The notes under the pieces: model-generated
The model's database searches: none
The model's input: the letters and a program-made list of their open reading frames with translations, nothing else
Told to the model about the DNA's origin: nothing
Program-made: the position numbers and the translations under genes
Source: Streptomyces xanthophaeus
Lineage (GTDB): Bacteria > Actinomycetota > Actinomycetes > Streptomycetales > Streptomycetaceae
Length of the DNA stretch: 64,000 bases
NCBI RefSeq assembly: GCF_000725805.1
Contig: NZ_JOFT01000039.1
Span: 3,718 to 67,717 of the forward strand
Direction of reading: 5' to 3'
In this document: positions 18,668-26,203 of the stretch, in pieces
How positions within the stretch are numbered: position 1 is the first letter of the stretch
Layout: every line of letters begins with the position of its first letter

Positions 18668-20319
18668 GCACAGTGACTGCTGCCCAGAACCTGTGGACGC
18701 TGGCGGCCGAGGGACCGGTCGACCGGATCCCGGCGCCCGTCATCGAGTACGCACAGCTCGCGCCGACCCTGATCGTGGTGGGCGCGGCCGTCCTCGGAGT
18801 CCTCGTCGAGGCCTTCGTCCCGCGCAAGTCCCGTTACTACGTGCAGTTGTTCCTCACCGTCGCCGCGCTGGCCTCGGCCTTCGCGGCGGTCGTCGGCCTC
18901 GCGGCCGGCGGGTACGGGAGCACCAAGGCGCACATCGCCGCGATGGGCGCCATCGCCGTGGACGGCCCGGCCCTGTTCCTCCAGGGCACCATCCTGCTGT
19001 CCTCGGTCGTCGCGGTCTTCACCTTCGCGGAACGGCGCCTGGACCCGGCCGTGCACGGCAACCGGGTGGACTCCTTCGCCGCGCAGGCGGCGTCCGTCCC
19101 GGGCAGCGAGAGCGAGAAGGCGGCCGTCAAGGCCGGTTTCACCACCACCGAGGTCTTCCCGCTGGCCCTGTTCGCGATCGCCGGAATGCTCGTCTTCCCG
19201 GCGGCCAACGACCTGCTGACGCTGTTCATCGCACTGGAGGTCTTCTCCCTCCCGCTGTACCTGCTCTGCGCCGTCGCCCGCCGCCAGCGGCTGATGTCGC
19301 AGGAGGCCGCCGTCAAGTACTTCCTGCTCGGCGCGTTCTCCTCCGCGTTCCTCCTCTTCGGCATCGCACTGCTCTACGGGTACGCGGGCTCGGTCTCGTA
19401 CGCGGTGATCGCCGACGTGGTGGACGGCACGGTCACGCAGACCGACCCGGCGCTGGCCGCCACCATGGGCAACGACGCACTGCTGCTCATCGGCGGCGCG
19501 CTGATCCTGACGGGCCTGCTCTTCAAGGTCGGCGCGGTCCCCTTCCACATGTGGACCCCGGACGTCTACCAGGGCGCCCCGACCCCGGTCACCGGTTTCA
19601 TGGCGGCGGCCACGAAGGTCGCGGCCTTCGGCGCGCTGCTGCGGCTGCTGTACGTGGTCCTGCCGGGCCTGCGGTGGGACTGGCGGCCGGTGATGTGGGG
19701 CGTCGCGATCGTCACCATGCTGGCGGGTGCGGTGATCGCCGTGACCCAGACCGACGTGAAGCGGCTGCTGGCGTACTCCTCGATCGCGCACGCGGGCTTC
19801 ATCCTGGCCGGTGTGATCGCCACCTCGGCGGAGGGCATCCAGTCGGTCCTCTTCTACCTGGCCGCGTACTCCTTCGTGACGATCGGCGCCTTCGCGGTGG
19901 TCACGCTGGTGCGCGACGCGGGCGGTGAGGCGACGCACCTGTCGAAGTGGGCGGGTCTCGGACGCCGTTCGCCGCTCACGGCGGCGGTGTTCGCGGTGTT
20001 CCTGCTGGCCTTCGCCGGCATCCCGCTGACCTCCGGGTTCGCGGGCAAGTTCGCCGTGTTCAAGGCGGCGGCGGAGGGCGGCGCCGGGGCGCTGGTCGTG
20101 GTCGGTGTCATCTCGTCCGCGATCGCCGCGTTCTTCTACATCCGGGTGATCGTCCTGATGTTCTTCAGCGAGCCGAAGGCCGACGGCCCGACCGTGGCCG
20201 TGCCCTCGCCGCTGACGATGACCACGATCGCGGTCGGCGTCGCCGTCACCCTGGTCCTGGGCCTGGCCCCGCAGTACTTCCTGGACCTGGCCGGACAGGC
20301 GAGCACCTTCGTCCGCTGA
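18664..20319 (+). CDS. nuoN: NADH-quinone oxidoreductase subunit N (antiporter-like)
   Basis: The 551-residue last subunit of the operon is a 14-helix antiporter-like pump. It has the acidic motif FIALEVFSLPLYLLCAV, the lysines in LLFKVGAVPFHMWTPDVYQG and AAATKVAAFG, and the QTDVKRLLAYSSIAHAGF motif. A strong terminator begins 20 bp after the stop, so nuoA-nuoN most likely forms one transcript of about 16 kb. Confidence 0.96.
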   Translation: MSTVTAAQNLWTLAAEGPVDRIPAPVIEYAQLAPTLIVVGAAVLGVLVEAFVPRKSRYYVQLFLTVAALASAFAAVVGLAAGGYGSTKAHIAAMGAIAVDGPALFLQGTILLSSVVAVFTFAERRLDPAVHGNRVDSFAAQAASVPGSESEKAAVKAGFTTTEVFPLALFAIAGMLVFPAANDLLTLFIALEVFSLPLYLLCAVARRQRLMSQEAAVKYFLLGAFSSAFLLFGIALLYGYAGSVSYAVIADVVDGTVTQTDPALAATMGNDALLLIGGALILTGLLFKVGAVPFHMWTPDVYQGAPTPVTGFMAAATKVAAFGALLRLLYVVLPGLRWDWRPVMWGVAIVTMLAGAVIAVTQTDVKRLLAYSSIAHAGFILAGVIATSAEGIQSVLFYLAAYSFVTIGAFAVVTLVRDAGGEATHLSKWAGLGRRSPLTAAVFAVFLLAFAGIPLTSGFAGKFAVFKAAAEGGAGALVVVGVISSAIAAFFYIRVIVLMFFSEPKADGPTVAVPSPLTMTTIAVGVAVTLVLGLAPQYFLDLAGQASTFVR

Positions 20320-20339
20320 CCGGTCCACCGCATGGCACA

Positions 20340-20369
20340 GGGCCCGGCCCCCTTCGGGGAGCCGGGCCC
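20340..20369. terminator. Terminator closing the nuoA-N operon
   Basis: GGGCCCGGC and GCCGGGCCC flank a CCCC-TTC-GGGG inner hairpin and are followed by TTTCG. It lies between the convergent nuoN and Uma2 genes and probably serves both. Confidence 0.85.
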
Positions 20370-20385
20370 TTTCGCGTCCGGGAAA

Positions 20386-20985
20386 CTAGCCGGTGCTGCG
20401 GCGTGCGGGCATGATCTGGGTGAGGTCCAGGTCGATGGGGAAGGGCACGGAGACCTTCAGCCTGTCGTGGAAGATGCCGGTGGCGACGTACACCTTGGTC
20501 GCGGGTTCCAGTTCGTAGACGTAGACCACGGCCCGGCCCTCCTTGTTCTCGACCCGCCAGAAATGCGGAATCATGGCGCGGGCGTACTTGACCGGCTTCG
20601 CCTCACGGTCGCGGGCCACCGATTCCGGGGACACCACTTCGATCGCGAGCCGGACGGAACCGGCGGGAAGCCGGGTCTGATCCGGATCCTCCTCGGTGTC
20701 CTTCGGGACGACGATCACATCCGGCTCCGGGCGGTTGTGACGATCGATGTCGATGGTGAACTCCCTCAGCACCTCCAGTCCGTCCGGCACGACGGACTCC
20801 AGTTGCCGTTCGAAGAAGCTCACAGCGCGCAGGTGGAAACGGGTCTGCGGACTCACGAAAACGAGGCTCCCGTCGATCAGCTCCGTGTGCGGAGGCAGAT
20901 TCGGAAGCGTGTCCAGGTCGTCGGCAGTCCAGCCGCCCGGGGGCGGGATCGGCCAGCGGTGTTCCGGGTTCATCAGTGCTCCCAT
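20386..20985 (-). CDS. Uma2-family (DUF820) PD-(D/E)XK endonuclease-like protein
   Basis: The 199-residue protein matches the Uma2 family, common and multi-copy in Streptomyces and cyanobacteria and built on a restriction-endonuclease fold. The active-site elements can be read: RPEPDVIVV (Asp), LAIEVVSPES (Glu-x-Val) and a following lysine in DREAKPVKYA. No biological role is established for the family, and the neighbours do not suggest a restriction system because no methylase is present. It converges on nuoN and shares the terminator there. Confidence 0.85.
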   Translation of the reverse strand: MGALMNPEHRWPIPPPGGWTADDLDTLPNLPPHTELIDGSLVFVSPQTRFHLRAVSFFERQLESVVPDGLEVLREFTIDIDRHNRPEPDVIVVPKDTEEDPDQTRLPAGSVRLAIEVVSPESVARDREAKPVKYARAMIPHFWRVENKEGRAVVYVYELEPATKVYVATGIFHDRLKVSVPFPIDLDLTQIMPARRSTG

Positions 20986-21094
20986 GAGCCGCAGTCTCGC
21001 GAGTGCGACCAGCGTATCGCCGGGGATCCGGGGAGCTCCGTCCTTTCGGGTGAGTCATATGCGCGAGGCACTTGACGGCCCTGCGGTCGCGGAA

Positions 21095-21685
21095 CTAATG
21101 GCTGTGCGTGTGCGCCGGGGTCTTCTTCGGGCAGGTCAGGGCGGTGTTCCAGTTGTGGAAGGGGCCCGCCGGGTTCTTCTTGTACGCCCACATGTGGAGG
21201 TCGTAGTGCTTGGGCATGCCCGTCCAGTGGCCGGGCATGGGGCCGTCGAAGGGCAGGCCGAACATGCTCGGCCGGTCGTCGGTGGTCTTCAGGTCCTGGT
21301 CGCGGTCGGTGGCCATCCACTCCACCGTCTGGAGCGTGCGGCGGCCGTGGCGGTCCTTCTCCGTGCTGTAGAGGAGCGCGGTCGGCCTGGCGGGGTCCTT
21401 CGAACCCCAGTTGGCGGCCTTCACGTAGTGGTAGCCCATCGCGCCCGCCCCGAACGGGTTCGTCATGCACTCCTGGCCGTGCGGGACGTAGCCGTCCTTG
21501 ATGGCCTGCCGCTCGTCCACGTACTTGGCCGTCGCCCGGATCGCCGTCGCCATGTCCCTCATGGCCCTGTGGTCGCGCGGGTCCGGCGCCGGGCCCTCGA
21601 CCCCGTGGGCCGGGGCCGCCGCGGTCAGGCCGAGCGACACGGCGGCCGCGCAGGCGAGAACGGTCTTCAGGCTGCGTACGGGCAT
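21095..21685 (-). CDS. Secreted histidine-rich conserved protein of unknown function
   Basis: The 196-residue exported protein has a classical signal peptide (MPVRSLKTVLACAAAVSLGL followed by TAAAPAHG). The mature part contains GAMGYHYVKAANWGSK, ALLYSTEKD, MFGLPFDGPMPGHWTGMPKHY and DLHMWAYKKNPAGPFHNWN, and ends in HTHSH. Histidines and aromatic residues are dense, and two Cys (in GQECMTNP and ALTCPKK) may form a disulfide. I recall similar secreted hypothetical proteins in actinomycetes but no defined function; metal binding is a guess from composition. The ATG at 21685 follows GAGGAG at good spacing. It is probably monocistronic. Confidence 0.75.
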   Translation of the reverse strand: MPVRSLKTVLACAAAVSLGLTAAAPAHGVEGPAPDPRDHRAMRDMATAIRATAKYVDERQAIKDGYVPHGQECMTNPFGAGAMGYHYVKAANWGSKDPARPTALLYSTEKDRHGRRTLQTVEWMATDRDQDLKTTDDRPSMFGLPFDGPMPGHWTGMPKHYDLHMWAYKKNPAGPFHNWNTALTCPKKTPAHTHSH

Positions 21686-21869
21686 GGCGGCGGCTCCTCG
21701 TGGTGGGGGTACGGGGTAGGGGTTCCCCGGTGCCGTTCGTCCGTCCACCATCGCGGCCCGCCCCGCCCCGCGCACGCGGCGCGCCTCCGAACGGGGGGGG
21801 CGGGGGCCCGGCCGGCGGGCCGCAGCCGTGTCCCGGTGGGCCGGCAGCGCGGAGGCCGCACCGGCCCTG

Positions 21870-21908
21870 CCGGGGGCCGGGGCCGGGCCCCCGGCCCCGG
21901 GCCCCCGG
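21870..21908 (-). terminator. GC-rich terminator hairpin after fumarylacetoacetase
   Basis: CCGGGGGCC and GGCCCCCGG enclose GGGGCCGGG-CC-CCCGGCCCC, giving an 18-bp stem with one bulge, 9 bp beyond the fumarylacetoacetase stop on the minus strand. No T-run follows, which is common for Streptomyces terminators. Confidence 0.65.
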
Positions 21909-21916
21909 CGGAGAGG

Positions 21917-23143
21917 CTAGCGGGAGCCCACGATGCGGCCGGTGACCTCACCGAGGCCCACGCGGGTGCCGTCGGCGCCGGGGGCCCACGCGGTGAGGGT
22001 GACGGTGTCGCCGTCCTCCAGGAAGGTGCGCTTGCCGTCGGCGAGCTCGATGGCGTCGCGGCCGTTCCAGGTCAGCTCCAGCAGGGAACCGCGCTGGCCG
22101 ACCTCGGGTCCGCTGACCGTGCCGGAGCCGTAGACGTCGCCGGTGCGCAGGGAGGCGCCGTTGACGGTCATGTGGGCCAGCTGCTGGGCGGCGGTCCAGT
22201 ACATGGAGGCGAACGGGGGCTGCGCCACCTCCTGGCCGTTGATGGAGACCGTGATGCGCAGGTCGAAGCCGCCGGGGCGGTCGCCGGACGCGTCGTCGAG
22301 GTAGGGCAGGAGCGGGAAGTCCCGGGCGGGCGGCGTGACGCGGGCCGCGTCCAGGGCCTCCAGCGGGGTGACCCACGCCGACACCGAGGTGGCGAAGGAC
22401 TTGCCGAGGAAGGGGCCCAGCGGCACGTACTCCCAGGCCTGGATGTCGCGCGCCGACCAGTCGTTGAGGAGGAAGAGGCCGAAGACGTGGTCCTCGAACT
22501 CGCCGAGCGCCACCGGACGGCCCAGCTCGGACGGGGTGCCGACGACGAAGCCGACCTCGGCCTCGATGTCGAGCTTGACGGAGGGGCCGAAGACGGGCGC
22601 CGGGTCGGTGGGGGCCTTGCGCTGCCCGGAGGGCCGCACGACGTCCGTGCCGGACACCACGATGGTCCCGGAGCGGCCGTGGTAACCGATCGGCAGGTGC
22701 TTCCAGTTGGGCGTCAGGGCGTCCCCGTCGGGCCGGAACATCTGGCCCACGTTGGTGGCGTGGTGCTCGCTCGCGTAGAAGTCGACGTAGTCGGCGACCT
22801 CGTACGGCAGGTGCAGCACGACCGCGTCCAGCGGGAGCAGGTGCGGCTCCACGGTCGGGCGGTGGCCGGGGTCGGTGACCCAGGCGGTCAGCGCGCGCCG
22901 TACGTCGCGCCAGGCGGTGCGCCCGGCGGCCAGCAGCGGGTTCAGGGAGGGCTGCCCGAGCAGTCCGGCGTACGGGGAGCCGAGCGCGGCCGCGGCCGCT
23001 CCCGCGTCGAGCACGTGGCCGCCGATCCGCACGCCGATCCGGCGCCGCGCCGGGTCCTCGGGGGTGGAGAACACCCCGTACGGGAGGTTGTGCGGCCCGA
23101 ACGGGTCGCCCTCGGGGACATCGAGGGGGCTCTGCTGGGGCAT
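21917..23143 (-). CDS. fah: Fumarylacetoacetase
   Basis: The 408-residue enzyme hydrolyses 4-fumarylacetoacetate to fumarate and acetoacetate, the last step of tyrosine and homogentisate degradation (EC 3.7.1.2). An N-terminal SH3-like domain (residues about 1-110) precedes the FAH fold. YVDFYASEHHATNVGQMF carries a metal-ligating Asp and the catalytic His, DIEAEVGFVVG two metal-ligating glutamates, and LLNDWSARDIQAWEYVPLG a further Asp, followed by the lysine in FLGKSFATS. No other pathway gene (homogentisate dioxygenase, HPPD) is adjacent. The start ATG is 141 bp from the divergent HAD gene. Confidence 0.93.
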   Translation of the reverse strand: MPQQSPLDVPEGDPFGPHNLPYGVFSTPEDPARRRIGVRIGGHVLDAGAAAAALGSPYAGLLGQPSLNPLLAAGRTAWRDVRRALTAWVTDPGHRPTVEPHLLPLDAVVLHLPYEVADYVDFYASEHHATNVGQMFRPDGDALTPNWKHLPIGYHGRSGTIVVSGTDVVRPSGQRKAPTDPAPVFGPSVKLDIEAEVGFVVGTPSELGRPVALGEFEDHVFGLFLLNDWSARDIQAWEYVPLGPFLGKSFATSVSAWVTPLEALDAARVTPPARDFPLLPYLDDASGDRPGGFDLRITVSINGQEVAQPPFASMYWTAAQQLAHMTVNGASLRTGDVYGSGTVSGPEVGQRGSLLELTWNGRDAIELADGKRTFLEDGDTVTLTAWAPGADGTRVGLGEVTGRIVGSR

Positions 23144-23284
23144 GGGGTGCTGCCTCGCTTTCGACGCGGTCCGGGGGTGTCCCGGGGGCTGGCTGACACG
23201 TTACGTGCCCGGTGGGGCCCGCGGGAGGCGGGATTCGAGCAGTATTTGTAGGACTTGTCCAAGGGGGTCCGTATCCTTGGCGCC

Positions 23285-24091
23285 GTGACTTCCGCCCTTC
23301 CCTATGCCTTGATCGCCACTGACCTGGACGGGACTCTGCTGCGCGCCGGAGACACCGTTTCCGCCCGCTCCTACCAGGCGCTCGCGACGGCCCGCACCGC
23401 CGGCGCCCAGCACATCGTCGTCACCGGACGCCCGGTGCCCCAGGTCCGACACGTCCTGGACGGCCTCGGTTACGCAGGGCTCGCGGTGTGCGGGCAGGGC
23501 GCGCAGGTGTACGACGCGGCGCGCGGCGTGCTGCTGCACTCCGTCTCCATGGACCGCGGGCTGGCCGAGGTGGCCCTCGGCAAGATCGAGGCCGAGATCG
23601 GCGAGGTGTACGCGGCCGTCAACCAGGAGGGGCTGGACGCGGAGATGCTGATAGGGCCCGGCTACCGGATGTGGCATCCGCACCTGCCGACGGTGCGCGT
23701 GCCCCGGCGCGCAGACCTGTGGTCGGCCCCCATCAACAAGGTGCTGCTCCAGCACCCGGAGCTCGACGACGACGAACTGACGCGCGTGGCCCGCTCGGTG
23801 GTCGGCGACCTGGTGAACGTCACCATGGCGGGCGAGCACACCGTGGAGCTCCAGCCCCCGGGCATCGACAAGGCCGGCGGACTCGCGCGGGCGGCGGAGG
23901 TCCTCGGCCTGCCCGCCTCGTCGACGATCGCCTTCGGGGACATGCCGAACGACGTCCCGATGTTCGCCTGGTCGGCGCACGGGGTGGCCATGGCCAACGC
24001 CCACCGCGAACTGTTCGACGTCGCCGACGAGGTCACGCTCTCGAACGAGGCGGACGGCGTCGCGGTGGTCCTGGAGCGGCTGTACGCGTAG
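23285..24091 (+). CDS. Cof-type HAD-IIB phosphatase
   Basis: The 268-residue haloacid-dehalogenase hydrolase carries ATDLDGTLLR (nucleophile and acid Asp), HIVVTGRP (motif II), a lysine in INKVLLQH, and AFGDMPNDVPMF (GDxxND, motif IV). The cap domain between motifs II and III is of the alpha/beta C2B kind, so it belongs to the Cof subfamily, which dephosphorylates sugar phosphates or pyridoxal phosphate and similar metabolites. The GTG at 23285 begins six residues before the first strand; an earlier TTG at 23255 is in frame but less likely. The substrate is unknown. Confidence 0.88.
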   Translation: MTSALPYALIATDLDGTLLRAGDTVSARSYQALATARTAGAQHIVVTGRPVPQVRHVLDGLGYAGLAVCGQGAQVYDAARGVLLHSVSMDRGLAEVALGKIEAEIGEVYAAVNQEGLDAEMLIGPGYRMWHPHLPTVRVPRRADLWSAPINKVLLQHPELDDDELTRVARSVVGDLVNVTMAGEHTVELQPPGIDKAGGLARAAEVLGLPASSTIAFGDMPNDVPMFAWSAHGVAMANAHRELFDVADEVTLSNEADGVAVVLERLYA

Positions 24092-24120
24092 CGTCCCGGG
24101 CCGGGACGGGCCCGGGCCCG

Positions 24121-24483
24121 TCAGGGCAGCTCGGGGTCGGTGACCTCCCACGTGTGCCCGCCGGAATGGGACAGGTACTGGCCGCACCCCGCGCCGCAGC
24201 CGTCGGTGGCCGGGCAGTCCGGGAGCACCAGGAGCGCGTCGGGCCCGCCCGACTCGGACCACCGGGCCCACAGGGCGGCCCTGGCCCCGCCGTCGTGGAC
24301 GAGGTCCATGTGGTCCCCGGCGTGCCGTTCCAGCGAGCACCGCAGGACCGGACCGCCCCGGAGCACCTCCATGAGGGCGCGCCCGTCCGCGGACAGGAGC
24401 TGTGTCAGTGCGGTCAGGTGCGTCGCGGACAGGGCGCCGTGTGCGCCGCAGGCGAGGCGTACGGGACTGCCGGTGCCGCTCAC
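24121..24483 (-). CDS. Small Cys/His-containing protein of unknown function
   Basis: The 120-residue protein is last of a three-gene minus-strand unit, with its GTG overlapping the stop of the preceding gene (GTGA). It has LRCSLERHAGDHMDL, resembling the short Cys...His...Gly-Asp-His element seen in many small actinomycete proteins, and a C-terminal Cys cluster LPDCPATDGCGAGCGQYLSH, so metal binding is possible. I do not recognise the family. It ends 29 bp from the convergent HAD gene. Confidence 0.6.
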   Translation of the reverse strand: MSGTGSPVRLACGAHGALSATHLTALTQLLSADGRALMEVLRGGPVLRCSLERHAGDHMDLVHDGGARAALWARWSESGGPDALLVLPDCPATDGCGAGCGQYLSHSGGHTWEVTDPELP

Positions 24484-24788
24484 GCGATCCACTCCCGGGC
24501 GGCGACGGCTGCCACGCAGCAGGTCCAGGCGGCCGCCCCGAGGGTCACGGTCACGGCCCCCCGCCGCGCGTCGTCGCTCGCCGGGCGGGAGCCGAGCAGC
24601 GCCCGGAGCCGGTCGGCCGCCGCCGCCACGGCCACCGCGAACGCGTCCCGCTCCGCCGCCCGCCCGGCGATCGCCGTGTCCAGCCGGGCCAGGAACAGGG
24701 CCCGGTAGGCGGGGTCCGACTCGATGCGGCGCAGCTCGGCGAGCGGCCGGTCCTCCTCGGACGGCTCCGGGTGCCCGTCCGCCGTCAC
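24480..24788 (-). CDS. Small helical protein of unknown function, middle gene of a three-gene unit
   Basis: The 102-residue protein has an acidic N-terminus (PEPSEEDRPLAELRRIESDP) and an Ala/Arg-rich, predicted helical remainder (YRALFLARLDTAIAGRAAER onward), with two adjacent Cys near the end (AAWTCCVAAVA). GTG start. Both junctions are four-base overlaps (GTGA), so it is co-translated with its neighbours. No family is recognised. Confidence 0.55.
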   Translation of the reverse strand: MTADGHPEPSEEDRPLAELRRIESDPAYRALFLARLDTAIAGRAAERDAFAVAVAAAADRLRALLGSRPASDDARRGAVTVTLGAAAWTCCVAAVAAREWIA

Positions 24789-25024
24789 AGCAGCCCCTCC
24801 GCGCTGCGGGCGTTGCACCGGGCGATCTCGGCCCGCAGCCGCTCCATGGGCTCGGCGGGACGCACGTCCCGAGGCTCCGCCTCCCACTCCGGCCCGCCAT
24901 GCAGGGGCCGCAGGGCCCAGTAGGGGCCGGCGGTTCCCCGGAACTCCCCGACCAGGTCGTCCCGTCCCGTGTCCACCACGACGGTGCCGGGGGGCGGGGG
25001 TTGGGGGTGGTTCGTTGCAGACAC
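24785..25024 (-). CDS. Small protein divergent from an XRE regulator
   Basis: The 79-residue protein has a proline stretch (HPQPPPPGTVVVDTGRDDLV) followed by GEFRGTAGPYWALRPLHGG and a charged C-terminal helix. I recall similar short proteins beside XRE/DUF397 regulators in Streptomyces, but no function is known. It is the first gene of a three-gene unit read away from the regulator, with 106 bp between the starts, and its stop overlaps the next start. Confidence 0.6.
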   Translation of the reverse strand: MSATNHPQPPPPGTVVVDTGRDDLVGEFRGTAGPYWALRPLHGGPEWEAEPRDVRPAEPMERLRAEIARCNARSAEGLL

Positions 25025-25130
25025 GACCGTTCCTCTCCGTAGCCGAGTCGCTACCGATCGGGTTCAGAGTGGCCCTGGGCGGGGGAGGCTTCAACCTGTC
25101 GGATCGGAACGGAAGATTGGTCGACAGCCC

Positions 25131-25967
25131 TTGAACCGCAAGGAGTTGAACCCGGAGCGCGGTCCCCAGGCGGCCTTCGGTGCGCGTCTGCGCAGCTTGA
25201 GGGAGGAGCAGAGCTGGACGCAGGAAACCCTGGGCGGGCGGCTCGGGTACTCCAGTACGCACGTCTCGGCGGTCGAAACCGGACGGAAAGTGCCGACTCT
25301 GCGTTTTTCGCGCAGTGCCGACGAGGTCTTCGGCACCGGCCAGGGCGAGCGTTCGTTCGAGCGCGAGTGGCGCGAGATCCGGCACGGCGTACTGCTGGAG
25401 GGCTTCCCGGAGTTCCTCGCCTACGAGAGCCGTGCGGTGGAGATCCGCCTGTACGAGGTGGGCGTCATACCGTGGCTGCTCCAGACGCCTGAGTACGCGA
25501 CGACGGTCACCGAGAGCACCGTCAAGAGGGGGGCCATCACTGCGGATCAGGCGAGCGAGCGCATCGCTGTCATTGCGGCGCGACAGGCCGCTCTGCTCCG
25601 TACGCCGCCGCCCATCGTCTTCGCGGTGCTTGACGAGAGCTGCCTCCGCCGACCGATCGGCGGACCCGCCCTCATGGCGGGCCAATTCGAGCGGCTACTC
25701 GAATTCGCCGAACTGCCGAACACCGTGCTTCAGATCGCCCCGTTCGACATGGGAGAGCGTCGTCCGCTCAGCCTGCCGGTCACCGTACTGACACTGCCCG
25801 ACCGCTCGATCATGTCCTACGCCGAATCCGCCCAACGGGGCCATCTGGAACGGGACAACAACTCCGTGGTGCCCATGCTGACGGCCTACCATCAGCTCCA
25901 GGCCGAAGCGCACACACAGGCGGCATCCGTGGCCATGATCAATCAACTACGAAAGGGCACGTCGTGA
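25131..25967 (+). CDS. XRE-family helix-turn-helix regulator with DUF5753 domain
   Basis: The 278-residue regulator has an N-terminal HTH (residues about 12-66: FGARLRSLREEQSWTQETLG ... THVSAVETGRKVPT) and a DUF5753 C-terminal domain (about residues 85-270). This is the WhiJ-like architecture, dozens of copies of which occur in each Streptomyces genome. The TTG at 25131 is preferred because homologues begin MNRKELxP; a second TTG at 25146 has AAGGAG directly before it. The gene overlaps its DUF397 partner by GTGA. WhiJ-type loci affect the timing of sporulation and antibiotic production; the target here is unknown. Confidence 0.88.
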   Translation: MNRKELNPERGPQAAFGARLRSLREEQSWTQETLGGRLGYSSTHVSAVETGRKVPTLRFSRSADEVFGTGQGERSFEREWREIRHGVLLEGFPEFLAYESRAVEIRLYEVGVIPWLLQTPEYATTVTESTVKRGAITADQASERIAVIAARQAALLRTPPPIVFAVLDESCLRRPIGGPALMAGQFERLLEFAELPNTVLQIAPFDMGERRPLSLPVTVLTLPDRSIMSYAESAQRGHLERDNNSVVPMLTAYHQLQAEAHTQAASVAMINQLRKGTS

Positions 25968-26158
25968 CGACTGAATCCCCCCGCTGGTTCAAGTCCTCCT
26001 ACAGCGAGAACGGCGGCCAGTGCGTCGAGGTCGCCACCAACCTCGTCGCCTCGCCCGGTGTCGTCCCCGTCCGGGACTCCAAGCGTGACGACAGCCCGGT
26101 GCTCGGCTTCACCGCTGCCGCGTTCGCCGCCTTCGTGGACGGCGTCAAGGCCGTCTGA
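25964..26158 (+). CDS. DUF397 small partner protein
   Basis: The 64-residue protein fits DUF397 closely: RWFKSSYSENGGQCVEVA, then VPVRDSKRDDSPVLGFTAAA and a final FVDGVKAV. These proteins almost always follow an XRE/DUF5753 regulator and are thought to modulate it. It is coupled to the upstream gene by a GTGA overlap. Confidence 0.92.
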   Translation: MTTESPRWFKSSYSENGGQCVEVATNLVASPGVVPVRDSKRDDSPVLGFTAAAFAAFVDGVKAV

Positions 26159-26169
26159 GGCGCGGCCCG

Positions 26170-26199
26170 CCGGGCCCCGGCAGGATGCCCGGGGCCCGG
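26170..26199. terminator. Terminator between DUF397 and CocE genes
   Basis: CCGGGCCCCGG and the matching CGGGGCCCGG arm form an inverted repeat around a short loop, between two convergent stops. Bidirectional function is likely. Confidence 0.7.
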
Positions 26200-26203
26200 T
26201 CGG

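Noticed and set aside
20386..20985. A restriction-modification system based on the Uma2 protein
   Set aside because: No methyltransferase or specificity gene is adjacent, and Uma2 proteins are usually stand-alone.
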